From: Azospirillum brasilense
GTDB taxonomy: Bacteria; Pseudomonadota; Alphaproteobacteria; Azospirillales; Azospirillaceae
Reading direction: 5' to 3'
Assembly (NCBI RefSeq): GCF_007827815.1
Contig: NZ_VITH01000004.1
Location: 421,101 to 485,100 of the forward strand
Length of the DNA: 64,000 nucleotides
Below, piece after piece: positions 1-9,389 of the stretch. Position numbers and translations under genes: made by a program. Below the pieces are notes generated by a model. It did no database searches, was not told the DNA's origin, and saw only the letters and a list, made by a program, of their open reading frames with translations. The first letter of the stretch is position 1. Every line of letters begins with the position of its first letter.

Positions 1-1349
1 GACGGCTTGTTCAGCCGGTCGATGGCCGCCACGACGCTGCCCGTGGCGCGGACGGCGGCGGTCATCTCCGACGGGTCCACCCCCATATGCTCGGCCAGCA
101 GGCGGTTGCGCACCGCCCCGATGGCGTTGGCAGTGCTGCGGGCGGCGGCGCTGCGGTCGCCCGGCGGCGACTCCACCGCCAGATCGCATTCCGTGTCGTA
201 GCCCATGGAGCGGTTGTTCAGGTTGCTCGACCCGATGCGCAGCAGCCGGTCGTCCACCACCATCAGCTTGGAATGCACGACGATGCCGTTGCCCCCCTCG
301 GTCAGCGGGGTCATGGCGCGCAGGCGGCCGTGGCGGTCGGCGGCGCGCAGTTCCTGAAGCACCACGCCGCGCGGCGTGTCCATGGCCATGCGGTCGAACC
401 AGCTCGGGCTTTCCATGGGGACGACGACGACCACCTCCGGCCCGTCCGGCTCGCGCAGCCGCCGGGCCAGCGCCTCGGCCACGCGGAAGGAGGCGAAATA
501 CTGGTTCTCCAGATAGATGCTGTGGCGCGCCTCGGCGATGGCGGCGAAGGTCAGCGCCTCGTTCTCGCGCACCGGACGGCCGACCAGACAGTCGGGGAGC
601 GTGCGGGCGATGCCCACATCCGCGTCGGTGATCAGCGGGTGCAGCCCCTCCGGCCAGGGATCGGCGCCGGCCGCGAGGAAGCCCTCCGGCGGCGGGGGCG
701 GCAGCGCCTGCCCGGTGGCGTGGCTCCAGCGCTCGCGCGCCATCACCCCCAGCGCACGGGCGGCGGGTCCGTCCACCGCCATCATCACGTCGTGGCGCGG
801 CGCGTGCAGTTCCCCGGTCGGCCAGCGGCGGCGCGGGTCGTTGTCCAGATGCTCGGGCGTGTCCCAGCGGTCGCCGGCCAGATCGATGCCGCCGCAGAAG
901 GCCAGCGCGTCGTCGACCACCACCAGCTTCTGGTGCTGCGCCGCGCCCACCGGCAGGGCGTCGTCCAACTCCAGCGTCAGCCGCGGGCCGGTGCGCCGGT
1001 TCAGCCGCTCCAGCGGCCCGTGCGGGTGCTCCAGCGAGATCGGGAACGGCATGTCCCATTTCAGCGCGTGGATCTGCAGCGACGGGCGGCGGCGGATCAG
1101 GCGGGCGAGGAAATCGCCCAGCGTTTCCGGGTCGTGGGGGTCGAGGCGCATCCGCGGATCGATGTCCCAGCCGAGCAGGATCACCGACCGCCGCGCCCGC
1201 AGCAGGGCGGCGCGCACCGCCGCGAAGAAGGCGGCGCCGTCGACCAGCACCGCCACCCGGTCCGCCCGCTCGCTCCGCCAGCAGGTGGCGCCGGGGCGCA
1301 GGATGGGCCGCGTCCCGGCAAGGTCAGCCGCATCCCGATGTTCGCTCAT
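1..1349 (-). CDS. Phospholipase D / cardiolipin synthase family protein (3' end beyond window)
   Basis: I translated the minus strand from the ATG at 1349, preceded by a GAGGCAGGA purine stretch. The frame stays open to base 1, so about 449 residues are visible and the C-terminus is missing. Two HxKxxxxD motifs typical of the phospholipase D superfamily are visible: HQKLVVVDD, and later HSKLMVVDD followed by the usual IGSSNLNNRSMG segment. The N-terminal part reads RSVILLGWDIDPR, also typical of this family. These enzymes hydrolyse or transfer phosphodiester groups of phospholipids through a phospho-histidine intermediate, usually at the membrane. I see no signal peptide. Cardiolipin synthase versus phospholipase D activity cannot be separated from sequence alone. 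It is divergent from the secreted-protein gene at 1653. Confidence 0.85.
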   Translation of the reverse strand, partial: MSEHRDAADLAGTRPILRPGATCWRSERADRVAVLVDGAAFFAAVRAALLRARRSVILLGWDIDPRMRLDPHDPETLGDFLARLIRRRPSLQIHALKWDMPFPISLEHPHGPLERLNRRTGPRLTLELDDALPVGAAQHQKLVVVDDALAFCGGIDLAGDRWDTPEHLDNDPRRRWPTGELHAPRHDVMMAVDGPAARALGVMARERWSHATGQALPPPPPEGFLAAGADPWPEGLHPLITDADVGIARTLPDCLVGRPVRENEALTFAAIAEARHSIYLENQYFASFRVAEALARRLREPDGPEVVVVVPMESPSWFDRMAMDTPRGVVLQELRAADRHGRLRAMTPLTEGGNGIVVHSKLMVVDDRLLRIGSSNLNNRSMGYDTECDLAVESPPGDRSAAARSTANAIGAVRNRLLAEHMGVDPSEMTAAVRATGSVVAAIDRLNKP

Positions 1350-1652
1350 TCCTGCCTCGACGTGCCGTAACGGTGCTTGCGTCAACTCTTCCGGCGGCGG
1401 CCTGTTCCGCAAGGCGGCCGGCTGCTCCGGAATCGCCCGGCGGCCGCTTCCGGATGGCGGCGGACGGAACGCCCGGACGGCGGGCGGTTCGCCAAAAGAT
1501 CGGAATGGGCCTTCGGTTTTGCTGCAACGATGCGCCGGGCCTCCTGTTGGGGATGGGCGAATGGGGGACGGGCGCGCCGCAGGGCGCCGGACCGAACCCC
1601 CGCCAGGAGGGCGCCCGGCCAAAGGGCGCCGCCACCAGATGGAGAGATGAGG
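1350..1652. promoter_or_regulatory. Divergent intergenic region
   Basis: About 300 bases between two divergent starts (1349 minus, 1653 plus). It is G+C-rich throughout, and I recognise no consensus promoter, repeat or small gene in it. It must hold the promoters of both flanking genes. Confidence 0.3.
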
Positions 1653-2075
1653 ATGCGTACCCTGTTGATCGCCGCCGCGTCGGCCCTCGCGCTGATGGCC
1701 GGCTCCGCCGTCGCCCAGTCGGGCGGCACCTCCGTGAGCCCGACCGTCCCCAGCACCACCACGTCGCCGTCGACCGGCCTGAGCACCTCCGGCCCGGGCT
1801 CCACTCCGGGCAGCGTCACCACCCCGGGCACCGCCGGCTCGTCCGGCACCATGAACACCATGCCGGGGACCACCATGCCCGGTTCGTCAGGCAGCACCAT
1901 GGGCAACGGCACCATGGGCAGCGGTTCGTCGGGCGGCACCTGGCAGGGCCAGACCACGGTACCGTCGGGCATGGGCAGCGCCACCAGCAGCAACCCGGCC
2001 CGCGACAACCAGACCGCGACCGGCACCCACTGCCCGCCGGGCACCCCGAACTGCGGCCCGGACGGCAGCAAGTAA
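1653..2075 (+). CDS. Small secreted Ser/Thr/Gly/Pro-rich low-complexity protein
   Basis: 140 residues. A classical signal peptide of about 22 residues (MRTLLIAAASALALMAGSA then VAQ) is followed by a low-complexity body dominated by Ser, Thr, Gly and Pro, with several short PGTTMPGS- or TMGNG-like units. The only cysteines are two near the end, in a CPPGTPNC segment, and could form one disulfide. Two ATGs are close together (1647 and 1653). I chose 1653 because GGAGAG at 1641-1646 then sits 6 bases upstream. The protein should be periplasmic or exported; no enzymatic domain is visible. Function unknown. A good hairpin terminator follows. Confidence 0.75.
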   Translation: MRTLLIAAASALALMAGSAVAQSGGTSVSPTVPSTTTSPSTGLSTSGPGSTPGSVTTPGTAGSSGTMNTMPGTTMPGSSGSTMGNGTMGSGSSGGTWQGQTTVPSGMGSATSSNPARDNQTATGTHCPPGTPNCGPDGSK

Positions 2076-2097
2076 GGCCTTCAAGCTTTGCAGCGAA

Positions 2098-2130
2098 GGG
2101 CGCGCCGGAGTCTCCGGCGTGCCTTTTTCG
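2098..2130 (+). terminator. Rho-independent terminator
   Basis: A G+C-rich hairpin (arm 2099-2110, loop TCT, arm 2114-2123, one mismatch) is followed by a run of T from 2123. It lies 23 bases after the stop of the secreted-protein gene and just before the 3' end of the convergent kinase gene. The T run points to termination of plus-strand transcripts. Confidence 0.8.
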
Positions 2131-2132
2131 TT

Positions 2133-4463
2133 TCAGACCGCGGGTTCCGGCCGGATCGTAGCCGGTTCGCCGCTGTCCACCGCGGAGGGAGCCTTGGCGG
2201 GGAAGCGCAGGACGAAGCAGGTGCCCCCCTTCCCCTGGCCGCCCTCCCGGCCACTGTCGCGGCTGTCCACGCGGATGCTGCCGCGCAGGCGGGTGGTCAC
2301 GATGTTGTAGACGATGTGCAGGCCGAGCCCGCTCCCCCCCTCGCCGCGCCGCGTCGTGAAGAAGGGGTCGAAGACGCGCCCGAGATTCGCGGCGGGAATC
2401 CCGCAGCCGTCGTCGGCGAAGCGCAGTTCGACCTCCTGCGGGTTGGGGCGGGTCACGGCGATGGTCAGCGTGCCCGCCCGACCGTCCGGATAGGCGTGGA
2501 TCACGGCGTTCATGGTCAGGTTGGTCAGGACCTGGAACAGCGCGCCGGGGTAGCTGTCAACCCACAGCCCGGTCGGGCAATCCACCTCCACCCGGTGGGG
2601 GGTCTGCTTCAGCCGCGGGCGCAGGCTGGTCAGCACATCGTCCAGATAAGCGGCCAGATCGACGCGGCGCCGCTCCTCGCTGGTCTGGTCCACGGCGGTC
2701 TGCTTGAAGCTCTGGATCAGTTCGGCGGCGCGGTTCAGGTTGCTCTCGATCAGCCGGCAGGCCTCCCCCGCGGTGGTCAGGTAGCCGGTGAAGTCGGCGC
2801 GGCGCAGCGTGTTGGCCTCGACCCCGCGGACCACCTTGCGGGTCTGGTCGGCCAGATGGGTGATGCCGGTCAGGGCGATGCCCACCGGCGTGTTCACCTC
2901 GTGCGCCACCCCCGCGACCATTCCGCCGAGCGAGGCCATCTTCTCCGCCTGGATCAGGTGGGCCTGGGTGTCGCGCAGGTCGGCCAGGGCGCCCTCGGCG
3001 CGCTGCTTGGCGGCCTCCGTCTCCTCCTCCGAGCGCTTGCGCAGGGTGATGTCGTTGACGGCGATGAGGATGGCCGGCTCGTCCACGTCGTGGATCTCCA
3101 CGGCGGAGATCATCGCCCAGAAGGGCCGGCCCGCGGCGGTGCGCATCTCCATCTCCAGGTCGCTCGCCGCCCCCTGCTCGGCGACCAGACGGGACAGCCG
3201 GGCGGCGTCGGAGGGGTGGAGGAAGAAGCGCGCGTTGCGGGTCAGCGCCAGCCGCGATCCCTCGGTCCCGAACAGCGCCTCGGCCTGGGGGTTGGCGAAC
3301 AGGACGGCGTCGTCCGACCGCCGGGCGATCACGATGGGAAAGGGCGAGGCCGCCAGGATCGCGCGCATCCGCTCCTCCCCCGCCTTCAGCGCCTCGGCGT
3401 AGGCGTGGGTCTCCACCAGGGCCGTGCCGAACCGCTCGACGCTGGTGGAGATGGCCTGAAGCTCCGCGAACAGGGCCGGCGGCAGGCGGACGGTGCGGCG
3501 CTCCTTCTGCACCATGGCCAGCGCCTGCGAGGCGCGGCGGATCGGGCGGACCACATGGACCCGCAGCAGCACGTAAAGCACCGTCTGCACCGCCGAGGCG
3601 ATGCCCAGCCCGACCAGAACGATCCACAGGCCGCTGCGCGCCTGGTCGGTCAGCGTGTCGGCGATGCGCCGCGTGTTGGTCGCGGCGGCGTCGGTCAGGC
3701 TGCCGCTGAGGTCGTTCAGCACGCCGTGGGCGATCTCCGTCTCCAGCCCCATCAAGCCCGCTTCGGACAGGATGGTCCGGCGCAGGGTGAACAGCGCGCC
3801 CAGCCCGTCGAGGTCGCGCGCGGTGCGGGCGAGCGGCGCCCGCTCTCCCGCCTCCAGCGGGATCAGCGCGTTCACCACCGCGGCGGCGTGCTCGTGGAAG
3901 CGGGCGACCTCGACGGCGAGCTGCTCCGTGTCGGTCGCGGTCACCCCCGCGGCCAGCGCCTCCAGCGCGCGGTGGTAGGGCTCCTGCACCGCCAGGGGGG
4001 CGCCGGAGCGCAGCAGGCTCAGGAACGCCTCGTCCCCCTTGCGCTGCAGGGCGACGGCCTGGGCGGCCAGGGCGTCGATGGCGTCGGCCCGCTCCGCGGT
4101 GCGGCGCACCGCCTGGATGGCCGTGTCGAGCCGTTGCAGCAGCTCCGGGGCTGCCGCGTCCGCCGCGAAGCGCTGCGACACGCCCTCGACCTCGGCCAGG
4201 GCGCCGGCGCGCTCCTCCGGCGAGCGGGAGCGCAGGACGGCCTCGGCGAGCTGGCCCATGCGGGCGGCGAAGACGGCGTACTGGTGCTGGCGGGTGATCT
4301 GCGGAACGATGGCGCGGTCCGCTTCTTCGGCAAGGTCGAGCACCCGGACGAAGGCCCCGCCCACCCCGAGGGTCAGCCCGGCCATCAGAAACGCCGTGGC
4401 CAGCGCGGTGATCATCGTCACCGTGTGCAGCCGAAGCCGCCGGCCCGTCTGTTTCTCCGTCAC
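2133..4463 (-). CDS. Membrane sensor histidine kinase with PAS domain
   Basis: 776 residues from a GTG at 4463, chosen because GGAGGGG lies about 9 bases upstream; an in-frame ATG at 4499 has no comparable ribosome site. Order: first membrane segment (about 17-38), a long helical periplasmic sensor region, a second membrane segment (about 279-300), HAMP-like linker, PAS domain (about 365-478), coiled linker, then the kinase core. The phospho-acceptor box reads VAHEVNTPVG with His near 521; N box LTNLTMNAVIHAY, G1 box DDGCGIP, G2 box GSGLGLHI. The HEVNTP form is characteristic of the kinase class whose partner regulators are often NtrC-like (family knowledge). No response regulator is adjacent, so the partner is elsewhere. 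It ends against a terminator shared with the convergent gene. Confidence 0.9.
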   Translation of the reverse strand: MTEKQTGRRLRLHTVTMITALATAFLMAGLTLGVGGAFVRVLDLAEEADRAIVPQITRQHQYAVFAARMGQLAEAVLRSRSPEERAGALAEVEGVSQRFAADAAAPELLQRLDTAIQAVRRTAERADAIDALAAQAVALQRKGDEAFLSLLRSGAPLAVQEPYHRALEALAAGVTATDTEQLAVEVARFHEHAAAVVNALIPLEAGERAPLARTARDLDGLGALFTLRRTILSEAGLMGLETEIAHGVLNDLSGSLTDAAATNTRRIADTLTDQARSGLWIVLVGLGIASAVQTVLYVLLRVHVVRPIRRASQALAMVQKERRTVRLPPALFAELQAISTSVERFGTALVETHAYAEALKAGEERMRAILAASPFPIVIARRSDDAVLFANPQAEALFGTEGSRLALTRNARFFLHPSDAARLSRLVAEQGAASDLEMEMRTAAGRPFWAMISAVEIHDVDEPAILIAVNDITLRKRSEEETEAAKQRAEGALADLRDTQAHLIQAEKMASLGGMVAGVAHEVNTPVGIALTGITHLADQTRKVVRGVEANTLRRADFTGYLTTAGEACRLIESNLNRAAELIQSFKQTAVDQTSEERRRVDLAAYLDDVLTSLRPRLKQTPHRVEVDCPTGLWVDSYPGALFQVLTNLTMNAVIHAYPDGRAGTLTIAVTRPNPQEVELRFADDGCGIPAANLGRVFDPFFTTRRGEGGSGLGLHIVYNIVTTRLRGSIRVDSRDSGREGGQGKGGTCFVLRFPAKAPSAVDSGEPATIRPEPAV

Positions 4464-4590
4464 GCCCTTGCCCCTCCGCCGTTGCGGCGGCCCGATCATT
4501 AGGCCCGATCGTTAGGATAGCCGCTTCCGCGCGCGAGGGAAATGGTGGCACAACGAACAGTTAAGGAGCGATTGCGCAGGTGAGGCGCGG

Positions 4591-5304
4591 TTACAAGGCC
4601 GCGGCGTCCTCCAGGCTTGCGGTTCCGGCGGCGGTGGCGGCCAGCGTGTGGAACAGCGCCTGCTGGCGCGGATCGGCGACCAGATATTCGGGATGCCACT
4701 GCACCCCGATCAGGAAGGGGTGATGGACCGCCTCGATCCCCTGGACGATCCCCACCGTCTCGCGCGCCACCACGCGCAGCCCGTCGCCCAGCCGGTCCAC
4801 CGCTTGATGGTGCAGCGCGTTCACCCGGCATTCGGCGATGCCCAGGATGCGGTAGAGGTGGCTGCGCGGATCGATGCGGATGCGCTTGCGCGGCAGGACC
4901 GTGCGCAGCCGCGGCGCCTCCTCGTAGACCTCGTGGATGTCGGTGATCAGCGAGCCGCCGCGGTGCACGTTGATCATTTGCGAGCCCCGGCATATGCCCA
5001 GAACGGGCAACCGCCGCGCCGCCGCGCCGTCCAGCGCGCACAGCTCCAGCCGGTCGCGCTCCGGGTCGATGCGCATCTTCGGACGGGCGGTCTCGCCGTA
5101 GAGGGCGGCGTCGATGTCGTCGCCGCCGCCAACCACCAGACCGTCCAGCCGCTCGATGGGAAAGGGGTCGCGCGCCGTGATGCGCACCGCCCGCGCCCCG
5201 GCCCGGCGCAGCGCCAGACGGTTCGCCCACCAGGCGATGCGGCTGCCGTGCACCGACGCGGTGACTCCGATCAGGGGACGTCCCCGTGCGATGAAGGCGG
5301 CCAT
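4591..5304 (-). CDS. Gamma-glutamyl hydrolase-like class I glutamine amidotransferase (peptidase C26)
   Basis: 237 residues. The catalytic triad of class I glutamine amidotransferases is visible: nucleophile Cys105 in LGICRGSQ and His204/Glu206 in GVQWHPEY. Family members such as PuuD hydrolyse gamma-glutamyl amide bonds. The start at 5304 (MAAFIARGRP) comes 10 bases after the stop of the amidoligase gene, so the two are very likely co-transcribed. Amidoligase genes are often paired with peptidases or amidotransferases that cut or trim the amide-linked product; that pairing is family knowledge, and the specific substrate here is not visible. The long open frame upstream of this start lies inside the amidoligase gene and is not coding. 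Confidence 0.85.
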   Translation of the reverse strand: MAAFIARGRPLIGVTASVHGSRIAWWANRLALRRAGARAVRITARDPFPIERLDGLVVGGGDDIDAALYGETARPKMRIDPERDRLELCALDGAAARRLPVLGICRGSQMINVHRGGSLITDIHEVYEEAPRLRTVLPRKRIRIDPRSHLYRILGIAECRVNALHHQAVDRLGDGLRVVARETVGIVQGIEAVHHPFLIGVQWHPEYLVADPRQQALFHTLAATAAGTASLEDAAAL

Positions 5305-5314
5305 GCCCTCGCCC

Positions 5315-6352
5315 TCAGACGGCGAGCCGCCGGCCCGCCTCGGCGGCCCAGTCGTCCAGCGCCTTGCGCGCGGCGAAAGCGCGGAAGTCCGTCCCCAGGG
5401 CGTCGAGCCGGCCGCGGTCGGCCGCCAGTTCCTCCACCGCCACCCAGCGGTTCCAGTCCTGGGCCAGACGCCAGTCCGGATCGCCCAGCCGGGCGTTCGG
5501 CAAGCGGTAGTGGAAGGTCGGGCGGGGCCGCACATGCGGGTCGGCCAGCTTGGCGGCCATCGTCTGCGGGGCGAGATGGGCGAACAGCGGGAACAGGTCC
5601 AGCTCGCGGTTGCGGGTCGGGTTGGCCTCCAGATAATCGCCGATCAGCCCGTCGAGGTCGGGACGGTAGGCGGGATCGACGACCTTCACCGCGTAGTCCA
5701 CCGGGAAGGCGGCGATGAAACCGGTCAGACGCCGGGTCGGGTCCACGCGGATCTCGCGGCGCAGCCAGGGGGCCAGCAGCAGGAAGGCCTTCAGATGGTC
5801 CAGCACATAGTCCCCGTCGGTGCGCGCCACCTGCGGGTTCAGGTGCAGGCCAAAGGCGAACAGCGGGCTGGCGTCGGTACCGGCGGCGCCCTGGTCGCTC
5901 AAGGCGGAAAACAGCGGCTCCAGCTCGGCCAGCCGGGCGATCGGGACGGGCGGGGCGGCGATCTCGAAGGGCATGACGAGGCTGCCGATGTTGCCCCACC
6001 AGGGCCGCAGCGCCTCGACCACGCCGTCCACCGCCTTGCCGACCGCCTTGCCCAGTCCCTTGTCCGTTGGGCCGGCCTCGCCCTCCTCCGCCTTGCTGGC
6101 CTCCACCTTGTCCGGCGCCTTGCCCGGATGCGCGGAGCGCATGTCCAGTTCCACCGCGAAGTCGCCCAGCCGCGTGCCGGTCACCCGGCAGCGGTGCGGG
6201 CTCTCCGGCTCCAGCGCGCCGCCGTAGAGGCGGCGCACCACCGCCGCCGCCGACGGGGCGTCGAGATTGGCGAACTCGACCTCCACGCCGACGGTGCGCG
6301 GGGCGCCGTCCGTCGTGGTGGGATGGGGGGGCGTGCGGAATGCGGTGTTCAT
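5315..6352 (-). CDS. Amidoligase family protein
   Basis: 345 residues. The N-terminus carries RTVGVEVEFANLD (about residues 19-31), the glutamate-rich strand typical of glutamine-synthetase-fold amidoligases (Amidoligase_2 type). Other likely active-site segments are FAVELDMRS (about 64-72) and FGLHLNPQV (about 165-173). Such enzymes use ATP to join an amine to a carboxylate, making peptide tags or small amide metabolites (family knowledge). It is followed 10 bases later by a C26 peptidase gene, giving a make-and-cleave pair. The region at about residues 75-105 is Lys/Glu/Gly-rich and looks disordered. Substrate unknown. Confidence 0.85.
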   Translation of the reverse strand: MNTAFRTPPHPTTTDGAPRTVGVEVEFANLDAPSAAAVVRRLYGGALEPESPHRCRVTGTRLGDFAVELDMRSAHPGKAPDKVEASKAEEGEAGPTDKGLGKAVGKAVDGVVEALRPWWGNIGSLVMPFEIAAPPVPIARLAELEPLFSALSDQGAAGTDASPLFAFGLHLNPQVARTDGDYVLDHLKAFLLLAPWLRREIRVDPTRRLTGFIAAFPVDYAVKVVDPAYRPDLDGLIGDYLEANPTRNRELDLFPLFAHLAPQTMAAKLADPHVRPRPTFHYRLPNARLGDPDWRLAQDWNRWVAVEELAADRGRLDALGTDFRAFAARKALDDWAAEAGRRLAV

Positions 6353-6419
6353 GGCGCCCGTTCAACACGGCGCGCGGCACGGCGGTTCCCGCGCCGCCGC
6401 ATCGGCCCCCCGGACCGTC

Positions 6420-8126
6420 TCAGCCGGGGGAGTCGCCCGCCCGCGCCCTCGGCAGGTAGAGCGTCACGGTGGTGCCGGCCCCGACCGTGCTGGTCACCGT
6501 GACCGTCCCGCCCGACTGCCGGGCAAAGCCGAAGACCTGGCTGAGTCCCAGCCCGGTGCCCTTGCCCTCCGGCTTGGTGGTGAAGAAGGGTTCGAAGATC
6601 CGGCGCAGATGCTCCGGCGGGACGCCGGTCCCGGTGTCGCGGACGGCCAGTGCCACGAAATCGCCGGTCAGCCCGGTGTCGTCGCCCCGCCGCCCCGGCA
6701 GGCCGCGGTTCTCCGCCAGGATGGTCAGCGTGCCGCCGTCCGGCATGGCGTCGCGGGCGTTCACCGCCAGATTGAGCAGCGCCACCTCCATGGCCTCGGG
6801 ATCGGCCAGGATGGACCAGAGATCGTCCGGAACGATCAGGGCGGTGTCCACCGCGCTGCCGGCGGAGCGCGCCAGCAGGGCCTCCAGCGACGCCTTGCGG
6901 TCCTGGAGGCGGAAGGGCACCGGCTCGTAGACGCTGCGCCGGCCGAAGGCGGCCATCTGCCGCATCAGCGCCTGCCCGCGCGTCACCGCCCCCTCGATCT
7001 CGGGCAGCACGCGGGCGATGCGCTCCGGATCGTTGGGGCGGCTGCGGATGGCGGCGATGCCGCTCTTCACGACGGTCAGCAGGTTGGCGATGTCGTGGGC
7101 GACGCCGCCGGTCATCCGGCCCAGGGCCTCCAGCCGCAGGCTTTCCTCCCGCGCCGTCTCCTGGCGGCGGCGCAGCCGCAACTCGCGGGCGAGAAGCCAC
7201 AGGAAGGCGCCGGCCAGCGTCAGGCTGGCCAGCGCCCCCACCCCGACCAGCCAGACCGCGTTGGAGACCGGCGCCCGGTAGACGTCCTGCGGGATGGCGA
7301 AATGGACCGACCACCCATAGTCGGGCAGCGTGCGGAAGGCGACCACCGTCGGAGCGCCCTCCAGGGTCATTCCGTCGTAAACGCCGCTGTCGGCGGTGCG
7401 GCGGGCGCGAAGCGCGTTTTCACTGGCGTGGCGCCCGATCATGTCCGGCTCACCGCCGGCCCGTGCCACCAGACGTCCCTCGGCGTCGATGACCGCGGCG
7501 ATCCAGCCCGGCGGCAGGCGGTTGCCAAACAGCAGGCTCTGGAAGCCCTCCGGCATCACCACCGCCGACAGGACGGCGACCGGCGCGCCGTTGCGCGTCA
7601 CCGGAACGCGGATGGGGAAGGCGTAGGCGCCGCGCGGGCCGCGCAGGATCGTGCCGACCGCCGGCTTGCCCGTCTCCACCACGCGCCGGTGGCTGTCGAT
7701 GTCCAGCACCCTGCCCCGGACACCGCCGACCAGGAAGGGGGCGTCGACCAGCCGATTCCCTTCGACGTCGCTGAGGACGATGGTCGACCATAGGGGAAGC
7801 GCGCCCTGCACCCGCTCGGCGTATTCGAAGAAGGTCACGGCATCGACGTCGCGGCCCGTGGCCAGACCGTCCAGCAGGGGCGACGCCGCCACCGCCTTCA
7901 GCGCGTCGATCTGCGCCGACAGCTCCCGGTCCACCAGGGCCGACAGCCGGTCCACCAGCGCTACGGCGTTGGCCTCCATCGCGCTCTGCTGCCCGCGCAG
8001 CCACGCGCCGCCCAGACCTGCGGACAGGACAACCAGCGGCAGCAGCGCGGCCAACACGAGAAGGACCAGCGGACGGTGGTGGATCTTCGACGGCAAACGG
8101 GTCTTCCGGAACGGCGGGGCCTGCAC
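6420..8126 (-). CDS. Membrane sensor histidine kinase with Cache-type sensor
   Basis: 568 residues from a GTG at 8126, chosen because a GGAGGGGGAG stretch lies about 9 bases upstream; the next in-frame ATG (8219) has no such site. Order: membrane segment near the N-terminus, a roughly 240-residue extracytoplasmic region with double-Cache features, a second membrane segment, then the kinase core. The acceptor box reads GGVAHDIANLLTVV, a variant of the HDFNNLL form. Nucleotide-binding boxes: LNLAVNARDAM, VRDTGTGVP, and FFTTKPEGKGTGLGLS. There is no receiver domain and no adjacent response regulator. It is divergent from the repeat-protein gene at 8383. Confidence 0.9.
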   Translation of the reverse strand: MQAPPFRKTRLPSKIHHRPLVLLVLAALLPLVVLSAGLGGAWLRGQQSAMEANAVALVDRLSALVDRELSAQIDALKAVAASPLLDGLATGRDVDAVTFFEYAERVQGALPLWSTIVLSDVEGNRLVDAPFLVGGVRGRVLDIDSHRRVVETGKPAVGTILRGPRGAYAFPIRVPVTRNGAPVAVLSAVVMPEGFQSLLFGNRLPPGWIAAVIDAEGRLVARAGGEPDMIGRHASENALRARRTADSGVYDGMTLEGAPTVVAFRTLPDYGWSVHFAIPQDVYRAPVSNAVWLVGVGALASLTLAGAFLWLLARELRLRRRQETAREESLRLEALGRMTGGVAHDIANLLTVVKSGIAAIRSRPNDPERIARVLPEIEGAVTRGQALMRQMAAFGRRSVYEPVPFRLQDRKASLEALLARSAGSAVDTALIVPDDLWSILADPEAMEVALLNLAVNARDAMPDGGTLTILAENRGLPGRRGDDTGLTGDFVALAVRDTGTGVPPEHLRRIFEPFFTTKPEGKGTGLGLSQVFGFARQSGGTVTVTSTVGAGTTVTLYLPRARAGDSPG

Positions 8127-8382
8127 TGTAGCACGCTCCCCCTCCACAGGAAGCGGGCGATCCGGTTCGGAAGGGTCAGGCACCCCGCATTTACCAAAGG
8201 TTGCGCAACGAGAGTCCATCGACCCAGGGTACCTCCTCCCGGGAGAGATACGGAGAAATATTTCCCGGCCGCCGCGCAGGAGTCGCGGCCGGGGCGCGTC
8301 CAATCCGACATCCGCAACCCGACCCGTACAAGCCGAACTCCGCCTGCACGGCGCGGAACGGCGCGGGACGAAGGAGACCGCC

Positions 8383-9039
8383 ATGTCCATTTCGAGCGTG
8401 ACGTCATCGGCCGCGTCCGGCATCGCCCAGCAGAGGCCCACCGGACCGGGCAAGGAGGTGCGCGAGGGCCTGCACCAGTTGAAGGACGCCGTCACATCCG
8501 GCGACCTCGATTCGATTCAGAGCGCCTACGAGTCCCTGTCCAAGCTGCAAAGCGGGAGCGGTTCGGCGTCCGACGCCAACTCCCCCCTTACCAAGATGCT
8601 GACCGCCGTGGGCGAAGCGCTGCAGACCGGCGACGTCACCCAGGTCCAGCAGGCCTTCGCGGCGAACGGCCCGAAGGGCGCCGGTGGACAGGGCGGCGCG
8701 GGCGGCCCGCCTCCGGGCCCGCCGCCGGGCGGTGCCGGTGGCCCGCCGGACGCGATGAAGGACGCCATGGGCAGCCTGTCGCAGTCGCTGCAATCGGGCG
8801 ACCTGCCGGGAGCGCAGGACTCCGTCTCGTCGCTGCTGTCCTTTCTAAAGGAGGCGTCGGACGGCGGCTCATCGTCCTCCTCGTCGACATCCTCCTCCTC
8901 GACATCGGTCGCCGAGCTGTTCAAGACGGCTTTGCAAAGCATGAACAGCGCGCTTCAGTCGGGCGACCTGACCGGCGCGCAGAAGACCTTCTCGTCCCTG
9001 GCGCCGCGCGGCTCGCAGGGCGTCGACCTGTTGGCCTGA
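8383..9039 (+). CDS. Gly/Pro-rich protein with repeated SGDL motif
   Basis: 218 residues. The start is supported by AAGGAG 6 bases upstream. The N-terminus (MSISSVTSSAASGIAQQ) is Ser/Ala-rich, without a signal peptide. Four copies of a short helical unit, roughly LxxALQSGDLxxAQxxFxSL, are spread along the chain (two in the first half, two in the second). They are separated by a Gly/Pro-rich stretch (about residues 102-122) and a Ser-rich stretch (about 163-180). This resembles small exported or structural proteins of alphaproteobacteria seen near sensor genes, but I recognise no named family. Function unknown; repeat architecture is what is directly seen. Confidence 0.7.
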   Translation: MSISSVTSSAASGIAQQRPTGPGKEVREGLHQLKDAVTSGDLDSIQSAYESLSKLQSGSGSASDANSPLTKMLTAVGEALQTGDVTQVQQAFAANGPKGAGGQGGAGGPPPGPPPGGAGGPPDAMKDAMGSLSQSLQSGDLPGAQDSVSSLLSFLKEASDGGSSSSSSTSSSSTSVAELFKTALQSMNSALQSGDLTGAQKTFSSLAPRGSQGVDLLA

Positions 9040-9389
9040 GTTGCCGCGGAGCGCCGGGCGCCCGTTCCCCACGATGGCGGGGCGCGGCGTCCGGTGCGGC
9101 CCCAGAATGACCGCCTTCCGGATCCGACCGTCAAAAGTGGTGGTGATTACCTCCTTCGATGCTGAAGATCCAAAAATTTTAGGAGAAATTCAGAAGTAAA
9201 TCTTTGACACACCCACCCCACCTACCCCTTTATTTCCAGCAGAAATCCCGCAGGTTGCCAATCTGTAAGAAAATAAATCCTGACCATTAACTGCGATTTA
9301 ACCATGCAAAGGTTATTCGGAACACAGGCGAAACGATAGCGGACTTTTGGTTCCGACTGCTTTCCCGCCCGATGGGAGCCTGTGACACG
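9040..9389. promoter_or_regulatory. A+T-richer intergenic region upstream of hybrid kinase
   Basis: About 350 bases without a convincing gene. From about 9160 the sequence becomes clearly richer in A and T than its surroundings. A TTGACA hexamer at 9204-9209 could be a -35 box for the hybrid kinase, but no good -10 lies at the right distance, so this is weak. Confidence 0.3.

Noticed and set aside
2088..4502. A long open plus-strand frame opposite the first sensor kinase
   Set aside because: It mirrors the kinase gene, is His/Gln/Arg/Gly-rich and has no protein-family motif; in G+C-rich DNA antisense frames stay open by chance.
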